From the NCBI RefSeq assembly GCF_022348085.1, contig NZ_JAKRFN010000002.1:62001-126000 (forward strand): a stretch of 64,000 bases of DNA. Direction: 5' to 3'. The stretch's first letter is position 1. Each line of letters opens with the position of its first letter. The DNA is from Mycobacterium sp. PSTR-4-N. GTDB taxonomy: Bacteria > Actinomycetota > Actinomycetes > Mycobacteriales > Mycobacteriaceae. The notes under the pieces were generated by a model. It had not been told where the DNA came from. It searched no databases and saw nothing but the letters and a program-made list of their open reading frames with translations. Shown here piece by piece: positions 19,313 to 27,939 of this stretch. A program made the translations under genes and the position numbers.

Positions 19313-20197
19313 TTACTTGATCGCGCCGAACGAGAGGCCGCGCACCAGCTTGTTCTGCGCGAACCATCCGCAGAGGATCACGGGGAGGGCGGCCATGGTC
19401 GCGGCCGCGGACAGCACGGCCCAGTACTGCCCCTGCCCGGCGATGAAGCCGACCAGGTACACCGGCATGGTCTGCGCGTTCACGGCCGTGAGATTCACCG
19501 CGAAGAAGAACTCGTTCCAGGCGAAGATGATGCAGATCAACGCCGTCGCCGCGATGCCGGGTGAAACCAGCGGGAGAATCACCTCGCGCACCGAACGCCA
19601 CAGGCTCGCCCCGTCGAGGCTGGCTGCCTCGAGTAACTCACCGGGCACCTCGAGGAAGAACGAGCGCATCATCCACACCGCGATCGGCAGGTTCATCGCC
19701 GTGTACATGATGATGAGGGCCCAGATGTTGTCCAGTAGACCGATGTTCGAGACGATCACGTAGAGCGGCAGGATCACCGCGACAACCGGGAGCATCTTGG
19801 TGCTCATGAAGAAGAACAGCGCGTCCTGCGTCTTGCGGACCGGCCGCAGCGACAGCGCGAACGCCGCCGGGACGCCCAGCAGCAGCACCAGGATCGTCGA
19901 GATTCCGGTCGCGAACACCGAATTCAGCATCGCCGGCCCGATCCCCTGACCGAAGACGGCCTTGAACTGATCGAGCGTGGGTGTGAAGAAGAAGGTCGGC
20001 GGATTCGTCGCCGCCTGCCCCTCGGACTTGAACGCTGTCAGGACCATCCACAGCACCGGGAAGAAGAAGCCGAGACCGGCGACCCACGCCACCAGGCCCC
20101 ACACGTCGAACGTGCGGCCTTTCTTCTTACTCGCCAACCGCGGAGCGTCTCCGGAATCGGTGTTTTCCGTAGTGTCAACCATATTCGCCGTGCTCAT
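19313..20197 (-). CDS. Carbohydrate ABC transporter permease (MalG type)
   Basis: 294 residues, six membrane helices. The first helix is WGLVAWVAGLGFFFPVLWMVL, and the EAA loop contacting the ATPase is LLEAASLDGASLWRSVREVILPLVSPGI. A 35-residue hydrophilic N-terminus with a KKKGR stretch precedes TM1. The frame remains open far upstream, but ATG at 20197, two nt after the stop of the preceding permease, gives the correct family length. It pairs with the MalF-type permease to form the inner-membrane channel of the polyol importer. Confidence 0.93.
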   Translation of the reverse strand: MSTANMVDTTENTDSGDAPRLASKKKGRTFDVWGLVAWVAGLGFFFPVLWMVLTAFKSEGQAATNPPTFFFTPTLDQFKAVFGQGIGPAMLNSVFATGISTILVLLLGVPAAFALSLRPVRKTQDALFFFMSTKMLPVVAVILPLYVIVSNIGLLDNIWALIIMYTAMNLPIAVWMMRSFFLEVPGELLEAASLDGASLWRSVREVILPLVSPGIAATALICIIFAWNEFFFAVNLTAVNAQTMPVYLVGFIAGQGQYWAVLSAAATMAALPVILCGWFAQNKLVRGLSFGAIK

Positions 20198-20199
20198 GG

Positions 20200-21171
20200 C
20201 TACGCCGCCTCTTCCTTGCCGGAGAACGATTTGAAGATCAATCGGAGTGCGAAGTTCGCGATGACGATCGTGAAGATCACCACCACCACGCCCATCGCGG
20301 CAGCCTGGCCCATGTCGAATCCCAGGAACGCGCGCTGGTAGATGTAGAACGGCAGGTTCGAGCTGGCCACCCCCGGTCCGCCCTGCGTCATCATGTAGAT
20401 GGCGTCGAAGGTGTTGATCAGGTAGATCGCGCCCAACACCACGCCGAGTTCGATGAACCGCCGCAGGTGCGGCAGGGTCAGTTCGCGGAACAACTGGAAG
20501 CCCGTCGCGCCATCGACGCGGCCGGCCTCGAGCTGGTCGCGCGGCATCGACGTCAGGCCCGCGAGGATCAACAGCATCATGAACGGCGTCCATTGCCATA
20601 TCAATTCGACCATGACCATGGTCAGCGGGAACTGGCCGATCCAGTCCACCGGCCCGATGCCGACCAGACCGAGGAACCAGTTCAGAATGCCGTTGTTCGG
20701 GTCGAGGATCGTCGTCTTCCAGATCAACGCCGCGGCGACGGGGGTGATCAGGAACGGGGTGATGAGCAGTGTGCGCACGACACTGCGACCGGGGAAGGCG
20801 CGATCCAGCAGCAGCGCGAACAGCAGACCAAGGAACGCCGAGATGATCACGACGCCCACGATCAGGACCACGGTGTTGACGGCCACCGACCAGAACTGAC
20901 TGTCCTGGATGACGGCGAGGTAGTTGCCCAGGCCGACGAATCGGCTCGAACCGGGCCGCACCAGATTCCATGACAACGTGGAGTAGTACAGCGTGAGCAC
21001 GAACGGGATCTGCGTGACGATGATCATGAAGATCAGGGCCGGCAGTAGCGGTCCCCGTCGACGCCAGCCCTCGGCTCGGCTGACGCCGGCGTTCTGGCCC
21101 TCCTTGATCTTGCGGACGCGTTCGGCGACGGCGTCATCCGTGGCCGAGGAGTTCTCAACGGTTGTGGTCAT
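20200..21171 (-). CDS. Carbohydrate ABC transporter permease (MalF type)
   Basis: 323 residues with a cytosolic N-terminus of about 45 residues and six helices, beginning GPLLPALIFMIIVTQIPFVL. The EAA loop reads QLEAGRVDGATGFQLFRELTLPHLR. Its ATG at 21171 overlaps the stop of the solute-binding protein gene by 4 bp, indicating translational coupling. Gene order SBP-MalF-MalG-ATPase is that of a CUT1 importer. Confidence 0.93.
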   Translation of the reverse strand: MTTTVENSSATDDAVAERVRKIKEGQNAGVSRAEGWRRRGPLLPALIFMIIVTQIPFVLTLYYSTLSWNLVRPGSSRFVGLGNYLAVIQDSQFWSVAVNTVVLIVGVVIISAFLGLLFALLLDRAFPGRSVVRTLLITPFLITPVAAALIWKTTILDPNNGILNWFLGLVGIGPVDWIGQFPLTMVMVELIWQWTPFMMLLILAGLTSMPRDQLEAGRVDGATGFQLFRELTLPHLRRFIELGVVLGAIYLINTFDAIYMMTQGGPGVASSNLPFYIYQRAFLGFDMGQAAAMGVVVVIFTIVIANFALRLIFKSFSGKEEAA

Positions 21172-22556
21172 CCCTGCTGCTCCTGGTAATCACGGCCGAC
21201 GACCTCGGCGTACTGCTGGGCTTGGGCGAGCGCGTCGTCCACCGACTTCTGCCCGGCGATCGCCGCGCTGATCTGTTGACTCACCCGAGTTCCGAGATCC
21301 TGGAACTCCGGGATCCGCACGAACTGCACGCCCTCGTACGGAACGGGTTGAACGGTGGGCTGTTCAGGATCGGCATTCTCGATCGACCGCAACGTGAGCG
21401 GACCATAGGATTTCGAGATCGCCTGGTACTGCGGTAGATCGGTGTAGGTCGAGGTGCGACTTCCGGGCGGGACACGAGCCCAGCCCAACTTCTCGCCCAC
21501 GAGCTTGATGTAGTCCTTGCTCGTCATCCACGAGATGAACTTCCATGCGCCGTCGGGGTTCTTCGCGGCCTTCGGTATCGCCAGCGCCCAGGTGTAGAGC
21601 CAACCCGAATTCTCCTTCTTGACGATCGGCGCCGGCAGATAGCCGATCTGCCCCTGCAGTTCCGGGTAGGTCTTCGGATCCTCGAGGACCGACACCGCGG
21701 AGGTGGCGTCGTACCACATGGCGGTCTGGCCCTGGCCGAACAGGTTGGCGCACTCCTGGAATCCCGTCGATGAAGCACCGAGTTCACCGGCCTGGTTGAT
21801 GAGGTCGACGTAGAACTTCACCGCCTCGGCGACCTCTGGACTGTCCAGCTGTGCGTTCCAGTTCTGGTCGAACCACCGGCCGCCGAAGGTGTTGATCACC
21901 GTGTCGAGTGGGGCGAGCACCTCACCCCAGCCGGGCTTGCCACGCAGGCAGATCCCGGCGTCCGAGACACCCTTGGCCTTGATGGTCTTGGCCCAGTCGG
22001 CCACCTCGGACCACTGGGGCTGGTAATTGGGATCCTGCGGAACCTGTATCCCCGCCTTGGCGAACATGTCCTTGCGGTACATCAGGAAGGACGACTCACC
22101 GTAGAACGGCACGGCGTACATGTCGCCCTGCTCGTTCGACAGTGACTTGCGCAGCGACGGGATGAAGTCCTGCTCGTCGTAACCGGGAGTGTTGCGTGCG
22201 TATTCGGACAAGTTCCGCAACCAGCCGTCCTTCGCCCACTCCGGCGTCTCGAAATTGGAGATCATCACCACGTCGAACTCGCTGCCGCCCATCGCCGTCG
22301 ACATGGTGATCTTGGCGCGCGCCTGGTTCTCCGAGAGCGTGACGAACTTGAGCGTGATGCCCGGGTTCTCGGCCAGGAACTCCCGCGAGAGTTCCTGCGC
22401 GTCGGTCATCTGGGAGTTCGACACCAGCGCGATCGTCACCTCGTTGTCCGACGCACCGAGACTGCCCGCACCCGAGCAGCCCGCCGTCAGCGTCACACCC
22501 GTCGCCGCCGCGCATGCGGTGACCGCGCGCAGCAGTTTGGATAATCTTCGCCTCAC
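21168..22556 (-). CDS. Extracellular solute-binding lipoprotein (family 1) of polyol ABC importer
   Basis: 462 residues. The N-terminus RRRLSKLLRAVTACAAATG followed by LTAGC is a lipoprotein signal with the lipid-modified Cys in the lipobox, so the protein is anchored outside the membrane. The remainder is a bacterial solute-binding family 1 protein (EVTIALVSNSQMTDAQELSREF ... WAKDGWLRNLS ... GWARVPPGSR). GTG 22556 was selected because GGAGGT precedes it by about 8 nt; further upstream sequence overlaps the regulator gene. It lies 14 bp after the SorC-type regulator and is probably cotranscribed. Ligand inferred to be a polyol such as mannitol, sorbitol or arabitol. Confidence 0.92.
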   Translation of the reverse strand: MRRRLSKLLRAVTACAAATGVTLTAGCSGAGSLGASDNEVTIALVSNSQMTDAQELSREFLAENPGITLKFVTLSENQARAKITMSTAMGGSEFDVVMISNFETPEWAKDGWLRNLSEYARNTPGYDEQDFIPSLRKSLSNEQGDMYAVPFYGESSFLMYRKDMFAKAGIQVPQDPNYQPQWSEVADWAKTIKAKGVSDAGICLRGKPGWGEVLAPLDTVINTFGGRWFDQNWNAQLDSPEVAEAVKFYVDLINQAGELGASSTGFQECANLFGQGQTAMWYDATSAVSVLEDPKTYPELQGQIGYLPAPIVKKENSGWLYTWALAIPKAAKNPDGAWKFISWMTSKDYIKLVGEKLGWARVPPGSRTSTYTDLPQYQAISKSYGPLTLRSIENADPEQPTVQPVPYEGVQFVRIPEFQDLGTRVSQQISAAIAGQKSVDDALAQAQQYAEVVGRDYQEQQG

Positions 22557-22570
22557 CAGTTCCACCTCCA

Positions 22571-23596
22571 CTATCCGTTGTTCAAAAGCCATCGGGCACA
22601 ATCGATGTCGCAGACCAGCATCTTCGCCAGTCCGCCCCGCAACGCTGCGCGCGTGGCAATGTGTTTGGCCGCCCCGCTGGCGACCAGGATGGTCTTGGGG
22701 CATCTGCGGATGTCCTCGAGCGGCACGGACATCGAGCGCCGCGCGAGCTCGGTGACCACCGGGGTGCCGAACTCGTCGAAGAATCGGCCGCCGATCTCCC
22801 CGACGGCCCCGAGGGCGACGAGCTCGTCGAGCATGCGAACGTCGAGGAAGCTGGCCTCGAACAGGGTGGTCGACGTCGACGCCGCCCCGGTGCCGAACAG
22901 CATCGCGTCAGCGTGGCGGCCCGTCTCGAGCGTCCGCGAGATCACCGAGTCAGCGCTCATCGACGCGACCGTGGACCGATCGGCGTAGAGCGGCGCCGGC
23001 AAGCGGATGGCCTCGGCGCGGAGCGCATCGGCGCTGCGGCTGAGGATGAACTCCATGCCGGTCTGGTAGGCGGCCGTCGACATGGCGCCGTCCAGCTGCA
23101 CCACGGTGCGGCAGCTGGCCCCACCCGGCACCAGCGCGCTCGCGACCGCGACCTGTTCCGGCCCCCAGGTGAAACCGAGGACGTCGTCGGCCGACAGTCG
23201 CCTCATGAGCAGAGCCGCGGCGGCGCGTCCGACGCTCGCGAACGCCGCAGGCCGGCCGGGTGCGCCGACGTCGATGCCGTGGCCGGTGACGACCGCCTCC
23301 GTCAGCCCGAACGTCGCTTCGAGCTCGCGTTCCTCGTCAGCATGCAGGCTGCCCTGCAGCGTGGCCGGCACCACCACCTCGATGCGGACGAGCCCCTTGG
23401 CCTTGGCTCGGGAGATCAGTCGTCCCGCGGTCGGCCGCGACACGCCAAGTCGGCCGGCGATCTGCGCCTGTGTGAGCCCGTCGAGGTAGTAGAGCGTCGC
23501 TGCGCGCAGGGCCAACCGCAGGTCATCGGCACCGACCGACGCGAGGTCGGGAAGATCGGCCTGAGCCGTCCGACCGTTCGACGTCGGGTTCGCCAC
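22571..23596 (-). CDS. SorC/DeoR-type sugar-responsive transcriptional regulator
   Basis: 341 residues from GTG 23596. The N-terminal helix-turn-helix is LDGLTQAQIAGRLGVSRPTAGRLISRAKAKGLVRIEV; the C-terminal SorC sugar-phosphate-binding domain includes GFTWGPEQVAVASAL, VQLDGAMSTAAYQTG and FGTGAASTSTTLFEASFL. It heads the importer operon and faces the dehydrogenase/kinase pair. A longer start at ATG 23626 is possible, but that codon lies inside the perfect palindrome at 23619-23634, which is better explained as this protein's own operator. It is likely to sense an intracellular polyol or sugar phosphate. Confidence 0.87.
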   Translation of the reverse strand: MANPTSNGRTAQADLPDLASVGADDLRLALRAATLYYLDGLTQAQIAGRLGVSRPTAGRLISRAKAKGLVRIEVVVPATLQGSLHADEERELEATFGLTEAVVTGHGIDVGAPGRPAAFASVGRAAAALLMRRLSADDVLGFTWGPEQVAVASALVPGGASCRTVVQLDGAMSTAAYQTGMEFILSRSADALRAEAIRLPAPLYADRSTVASMSADSVISRTLETGRHADAMLFGTGAASTSTTLFEASFLDVRMLDELVALGAVGEIGGRFFDEFGTPVVTELARRSMSVPLEDIRRCPKTILVASGAAKHIATRAALRGGLAKMLVCDIDCARWLLNNG

Positions 23597-23618
23597 GATG
23601 CCGCGCCGCCTTTCCCGC

Positions 23619-23653
23619 GTGAGCATTTGCTCACGGGTGCGAGTAGATGCTCA
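23619..23653. promoter_or_regulatory. Operator region for SorC-type regulator
   Basis: GTGAGCATTTGCTCAC (23619-23634) is a perfect palindrome of 7-bp arms with a TT centre. A further TGCTCA half-site starts at 23648, exactly 20 bp (two helical turns) after the TGCTCA at 23628. The cluster lies between the divergent regulator/importer operon and the dehydrogenase/kinase operon and could control both. Confidence 0.7.
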
Positions 23654-23666
23654 TCACGCTAGCATC

Positions 23667-23786
23667 ATGGATGTGACGTACACAACACTTGCCGACTTCA
23701 AACCCGTCCCCCGTCTCGGCCGCGGCGAGCCGGACCGCGACACGATCGGGGCGAGTAGCGTCGGGACTGTGGTGACCGTGTCATGA
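23667..23786 (+). CDS. Candidate leader peptide upstream of polyol dehydrogenase
   Basis: A 39-codon frame (MDVTYTTLADFKPVPRLGRG...) ends in TGA overlapping the ATG of the dehydrogenase as ATGA. A TAGCAT hexamer at 23660-23665 would place a transcription start near 23672, where an in-frame GTG (23673) could allow leaderless translation of a 37-codon version. No homologue is recognised. It may be a coupling leader or a chance frame. Confidence 0.3.
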   Translation: MDVTYTTLADFKPVPRLGRGEPDRDTIGASSVGTVVTVS

Positions 23787-25198
23787 AACTCAATGCCGAG
23801 AATCAGCCGCGCATCCCGATCGACAAGCCGACCTACGACCGGGCCCACACCGGCGTCGGTATCGTGCATTTCGGCGTCGGCGGCTTCCACCGCGCGCATC
23901 AGGCCGCCTACGTCGACCGCCTCCTGAACGCCGGTCGGGCCGACGGGTGGGGCATCTGCGGCGTGGGCGTACTGCCCGCGGATCGCAGGATGGCCGACGT
24001 GATGGCCGCGCAGGACTGCCTGTACACCTTGCTGCTGGAGCACCCCGACGGGACCCGAGAGGCACGGGTCATCGGATCGATCGTCGACTACCGATACGCG
24101 CCCGACGATGCGGAGGGCGTCATCGAGCTGCTCGCCGCGCCGAGCACACGCATCATCTCGCTCACCATCACCGAGGGCGGTTACCAACTCGACGACCTGC
24201 CGGAGATCAACGTGTTCGGCCTCGTGACGGACGCACTGGCCCGCAGGCGCGAGCGCGGCGTGCCCTCCCCGACGATCGTCTCGTGCGACAACATCGAGGG
24301 CAACGGTGACGTCGCACGACGCGCGTTCACCGAGTACGCCGACTCCGTCCATCCGGGACTCTCGGACTGGATGGCCGAACACACCCGTTTTCCCAACTCC
24401 ATGGTCGACCGCATCACACCTGTCACCACCCCCGCGGTGATCGACACGGTGGCAACCGAATTCGGTGTCGATGATCTATGGCCCGTGATCGCCGAGCCGT
24501 TCACCGCATGGGTGCTCGAGGACACGTTCTCCGACGGCCGGCCTCCGTGGGAGGACGCTGACGTCCTGCTGGTCGACGACGTCACCCCCTACGAGTTGAT
24601 GAAGCTGCGGCTGCTCAACTCCGGTCACCAGACCCTGTGCTACTTCGCCTATCTGGCGGGCTACCGGCTGGTGCACGACGCCGCGGGCGATCCGCTGTTC
24701 GCCGAGTTGCTGCGGCGCTACTTCGCCGAGGCCGAGCCGACGCTGCCGCCGGTTCCCGGCATCGATCTCGCCGACTATCAACGCACCCTGATCGAGCGCT
24801 TCGCCAACCCGGGAGTGCGCGACACCATCGCCCGACTCTGTGCGTACTCCTCTGACCGGATTCCGCAGTGGCTTGTTCCCGTCATCGAGGCGAATCTGAA
24901 AGCCGATCGCAGCGTGAACATCTCGGCCGCGGTGGTCGCCAGTTGGGCGCGTTATGCCGAGGGAGTGGACGAGCAGGGCGAGCCGATCGCCATCGAGGAC
25001 AACCGCGCCGCGACACTGGCACCGCTGGCCGAAGCCCAGAAAGACAACCCGACCGCGTTCATCGAGAACACAGCTCTCTTCCGTGATCTCGCACGGCAGC
25101 CTCGCTTCGTCGAGGCCTATCGCGAGTCGCTCGAGTCGCTGCACCGCGTCGGCGCGCGCGCCACGCTGGAGGTGCTCCTGAACGGTGATGCGCAGTGA
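23783..25198 (+). CDS. Mannitol dehydrogenase family protein (polyol 2-dehydrogenase)
   Basis: 471 residues. NAD-dependent oxidation of a hexitol or pentitol to the ketose, for example mannitol to fructose, in the cytosol. Seen: GIVHFGVGGFHRAHQA (N-terminal Rossmann start of the long-chain family), VSCDNIEGNG, VDRITPVTTP, and the family signature KLRLLNSGHQ with the catalytic Lys, Asn and His. It overlaps the fructokinase-like gene by 4 bp. Together with the divergent ABC importer this forms an import-oxidise-phosphorylate route. Confidence 0.94.
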   Translation: MKLNAENQPRIPIDKPTYDRAHTGVGIVHFGVGGFHRAHQAAYVDRLLNAGRADGWGICGVGVLPADRRMADVMAAQDCLYTLLLEHPDGTREARVIGSIVDYRYAPDDAEGVIELLAAPSTRIISLTITEGGYQLDDLPEINVFGLVTDALARRRERGVPSPTIVSCDNIEGNGDVARRAFTEYADSVHPGLSDWMAEHTRFPNSMVDRITPVTTPAVIDTVATEFGVDDLWPVIAEPFTAWVLEDTFSDGRPPWEDADVLLVDDVTPYELMKLRLLNSGHQTLCYFAYLAGYRLVHDAAGDPLFAELLRRYFAEAEPTLPPVPGIDLADYQRTLIERFANPGVRDTIARLCAYSSDRIPQWLVPVIEANLKADRSVNISAAVVASWARYAEGVDEQGEPIAIEDNRAATLAPLAEAQKDNPTAFIENTALFRDLARQPRFVEAYRESLESLHRVGARATLEVLLNGDAQ

Positions 25199-26151
25199 GC
25201 AGACAACGAGCACTCGTGATCGGTGAAGCGCTGATCGACATCGTGATTCGCGACGGCGACATCACCGGTGAGCACGTCGGCGGAAGCCCGTTGAACGTGG
25301 CCGCCGGGCTGGGCCGGCTCGGTCGAGGCGTCGACTTCCTCACCCACATCGGCGAGGACGAGCACGGCCGTCGCATCGCCGAGCACCTGCACTCCTCCGG
25401 CGTCGAGCTGGTGACCGGCAGCAGCACGGCCGACCGCACGCCGACCGCACGGGCGATACTGGATGAGCACGGCGGAGCCACTTACGAATTCGACATCGCC
25501 TGGCAGCTGAGCGGAATCCCCGAGGTACCCCCGCCTCTGGTGGCGCACACGGGTTCGATTGCCGCGGTGCTGGAACCGGGATGTCGCGCGGTGGCTGCGC
25601 TGCTCGACACCTATCACCCGTCGGCGACGGTGACCTTCGACCCCAACGTCCGGCCGTCGCTGATCGACGACGCTGACGCCGCCCGCAACCGCATCGACCG
25701 TCTGATCGAGCGCAGCGACATCGTCAAGGTCAGCGACGAAGACCTGGCCTGGTACGACAAGGAGCATTCCCCGGAGGAGATCGCGCGCACGTGGCTCGAC
25801 CTCGGGCCGGCCGTCGTCGTCGTGACGCTGGGCGAGCGGGGCGCGCACGGGGTCGTCGCGGGGGGCAGCGTCGACGTCGCGGCACCGGCGGTCGACGTGG
25901 TCGACACGGTGGGTGCGGGAGATTCGTTCATGGCAGGGCTCATCGACGCGCTCTGGGACATGAACCTGCTGGGCGCCGAACGCCGGCGCGACCTGGGCCG
26001 ACTCTCCGAGTCAGCGCTGGCCCGCGCCCTGGAGACCGCCGCGCTGTCGTCGGCGCTCACCGTTTCCCGCGCGGGCGCCGACCTCCCCGATCGGGCGACC
26101 CGCGACGCGGCCGCGGCCAGGTCCGGCCCGCATGCGGGTCGACCCGGCTAG
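25195..26151 (+). CDS. PfkB-family carbohydrate kinase (fructokinase-like)
   Basis: 318 residues. Ribokinase fold with GEALIDIV at the N-terminus, HVGGSPLNVAAGLGRLG (substrate-binding Gly-Gly motif), VTFDPNVRPSLI, VVVTLGERGAHG and the catalytic DTVGAGDSFMAG with the base Asp. GTG at 25195 overlaps the dehydrogenase stop (GTGA). It probably phosphorylates the ketose released by the dehydrogenase, giving fructose 6-phosphate or a related ester for glycolysis. Its TAG stop doubles as the first three bases of the Ku -10 hexamer. Confidence 0.9.
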   Translation: MSRQRALVIGEALIDIVIRDGDITGEHVGGSPLNVAAGLGRLGRGVDFLTHIGEDEHGRRIAEHLHSSGVELVTGSSTADRTPTARAILDEHGGATYEFDIAWQLSGIPEVPPPLVAHTGSIAAVLEPGCRAVAALLDTYHPSATVTFDPNVRPSLIDDADAARNRIDRLIERSDIVKVSDEDLAWYDKEHSPEEIARTWLDLGPAVVVVTLGERGAHGVVAGGSVDVAAPAVDVVDTVGAGDSFMAGLIDALWDMNLLGAERRRDLGRLSESALARALETAALSSALTVSRAGADLPDRATRDAAAARSGPHAGRPG

Positions 26152-26154
26152 CCT
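26149..26154 (+). promoter_or_regulatory. Candidate -10 hexamer for leaderless Ku transcript
   Basis: TAGCCT, exactly 6 nt before the ATG at 26161. Its first three bases are the stop codon of the kinase gene, so Ku could be transcribed independently of the polyol operon. Confidence 0.45.
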
Positions 26155-26160
26155 GGGGTG

Positions 26161-27084
26161 ATGCGGTCCATCTGGAAGGGTTCGATCGCCTTCGGGCTGG
26201 TCAATGTCCCCGTCAAGGTCTACAGCGCCACCGAGGACCACGACATCAAGTTCCATCAGGTGCATGCCAAGGACAACGGGCGGATTCGGTACAAGCGCGT
26301 GTGCGAGGTGGACGGGGAGGTCGTCGAGTACCGCGACATCGCCAAGGCCTACGAGTCCGAGGACGGCCAGACGGTCATCATCACCGACGACGACATCGCC
26401 ACCCTGCCGGAGGAACGCAGCCGCGAGATCGAGGTGCTCGAGTTCGTGCCCGCCGGCGACCTCGACCCCCTGATGTACGACCGGAGCTACTTCCTGGAAC
26501 CCGACGGAAAATCGTCCAAATCGTATGTGCTGCTTGCCAAGACGTTGGCAGAGACCGACCGTGTGGCGATCGTGAACTTCGCGCTGCGCAACAAGACACG
26601 ACTGGCCGCACTGAGGGTCAAGGACTTCAGCAAGCGTGACGTGATGATGATCCACACCCTGCTGTGGCCCGACGAGATCCGCGATCCCGACTTCCCGGTG
26701 CTGGACAAGGATGTCGAGATCAAGCCGGCGGAGCTCAAGATGGCCAGCCAGGTGGTCGATTCCATGACCGACGACTTCAATCCCGACCGCTACCACGACG
26801 ACTACCAGGAGCAGCTGCACGAGCTGATCCAGGCCAAGCTCGAGGGCGGCGAGGCTTTCACCACCGAGGAGCAACCCACCGAGCTCGACGAATCCGAGGA
26901 CGTCTCGGATCTGCTGGCCAAGCTCGAGGCGAGCGTCAAGGCGCGCAAGGAGCAAAGCTCCGGGAAAGACGAGCCCGCCAAGAAGGCGCCCGCGAAGAAG
27001 GCCGCCAAGAAGGCCCCGGCCAAACAGGCCGCGAAAAAAGCTCCGGCCAAGAAGGCTGCGAAGAAGGCCGCCGCGAAGAAGTAG
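26161..27084 (+). CDS. Ku protein of non-homologous end joining, with Lys/Ala-rich tail
   Basis: 307 residues. The core (about 1-255) is a typical bacterial Ku homodimer bridge: [67 protein letters not shown] and [14 protein letters not shown]. It encircles DNA ends and recruits LigD. After [19 protein letters not shown] the protein has a tail of about 45 residues built of [17 protein letters not shown] units, which adds sequence-independent DNA binding in other Ku proteins and is absent from M. tuberculosis Ku. ATG 26161 is preferred over GTG 26158 from homology and the TAGCCT hexamer. Confidence 0.96.
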   Translation: MRSIWKGSIAFGLVNVPVKVYSATEDHDIKFHQVHAKDNGRIRYKRVCEVDGEVVEYRDIAKAYESEDGQTVIITDDDIATLPEERSREIEVLEFVPAGDLDPLMYDRSYFLEPDGKSSKSYVLLAKTLAETDRVAIVNFALRNKTRLAALRVKDFSKRDVMMIHTLLWPDEIRDPDFPVLDKDVEIKPAELKMASQVVDSMTDDFNPDRYHDDYQEQLHELIQAKLEGGEAFTTEEQPTELDESEDVSDLLAKLEASVKARKEQSSGKDEPAKKAPAKKAAKKAPAKQAAKKAPAKKAAKKAAAKK

Positions 27085-27095
27085 AACGTGTTCCA
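27082..27095. promoter_or_regulatory. KstR-type operator upstream of SDR/DapB-like operon
   Basis: TAGAACGTGTTCCA matches TnnAACnnGTTnnA at all fixed positions. It overlaps the Ku stop codon and lies 45 nt before the SDR start at 27140. A second KstR-like box is at 7383. Confidence 0.65.
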
Positions 27096-27126
27096 GAAAT
27101 AGCCCACGGGACGGCGGCGCGCTTGC

Positions 27127-27132
27127 TAGCGT
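27127..27132 (+). promoter_or_regulatory. Candidate -10 hexamer for leaderless SDR transcript
   Basis: TAGCGT lies 7 nt upstream of GTG 27140 and 31 bp downstream of the KstR-like box. Confidence 0.4.
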
Positions 27133-27139
27133 CACGGCC

Positions 27140-27931
27140 GTGATCCTGGACAGATTCCGGCTCGACGATCAGGTGGCCGTGGTGACGGGCGCGGGCCGCG
27201 GCCTCGGCGCGGCGATGGCCGTCGCCTTCGCAGAAGCGGGCGCTGACGTGCTGATCTCCGCGCGAACGCAGTCCCAGTTGGAGGAGGTCGCCGAGCAGGT
27301 TGCCGCAACGGGCCGGCGCGCGCACGTCGTGGTCGCCGACCTCGCCCACGCCGAGGACACCGCGGCGCTGGCAGCCCAGGCGGTCGAGGCGTTCGGCAGA
27401 CTAGACATCGTCGTCAACAACGTCGGCGGGACCATGCCGAACGCGCTGCTGAACACATCCACCAAGGACCTGCGCGACGCCTTCGCCTTCAACGTCGCCA
27501 CCGCCCATGCGCTCACGCTCGCCGCGGCGCCGCTGATGCTCGAGCACTCCGGCGGCGGCAGCATCATCAACATCACCTCGACGATGGCGCGGGTCGCCGG
27601 ACGCGGCTTCGCGGCCTATGGCACCGCGAAGGCCGCGCTGGCGCACTACACCCGCCTCTCGGCGCTCGACCTCGCTCCGCGCATTCGCGTCAACGCGATC
27701 GCGCCGGGCTCGATCCTCACCTCCGCGCTCGACATCGTGGCGAGCAACGAGGAGTTGCGCACACCGATGGAGAAGGCCACACCGATGCGCAGGCTCGGCG
27801 ATCCCCTCGACATCGCCGCGGCCGCGGTCTATCTCGCCTCCCCGGCAGGCGCCTATCTCACCGGCAAGACCCTCGAGGTCGACGGTGGCATCACGTACCC
27901 GAACCTCGAACTGCCCATCCCCGATCTGTGA
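27140..27931 (+). CDS. SDR-family oxidoreductase (Rv0927c-like)
   Basis: 263-residue classical [15 protein letters not shown] is the cofactor glycine motif, NNVGG the NNAG variant, INITSTMAR supplies Ser and YGTAKAAL the Tyr and Lys; VNAIAPGSI and [12 protein letters not shown] are typical. It is followed after 8 bp by a DapB-like gene, a pairing also found at Rv0927c-Rv0926c. The KstR-like box upstream suggests a role in sterol or related lipid catabolism. The substrate is not known. Confidence 0.88.
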   Translation: MILDRFRLDDQVAVVTGAGRGLGAAMAVAFAEAGADVLISARTQSQLEEVAEQVAATGRRAHVVVADLAHAEDTAALAAQAVEAFGRLDIVVNNVGGTMPNALLNTSTKDLRDAFAFNVATAHALTLAAAPLMLEHSGGGSIINITSTMARVAGRGFAAYGTAKAALAHYTRLSALDLAPRIRVNAIAPGSILTSALDIVASNEELRTPMEKATPMRRLGDPLDIAAAAVYLASPAGAYLTGKTLEVDGGITYPNLELPIPDL

Positions 27932-27939
27932 AGGACACC

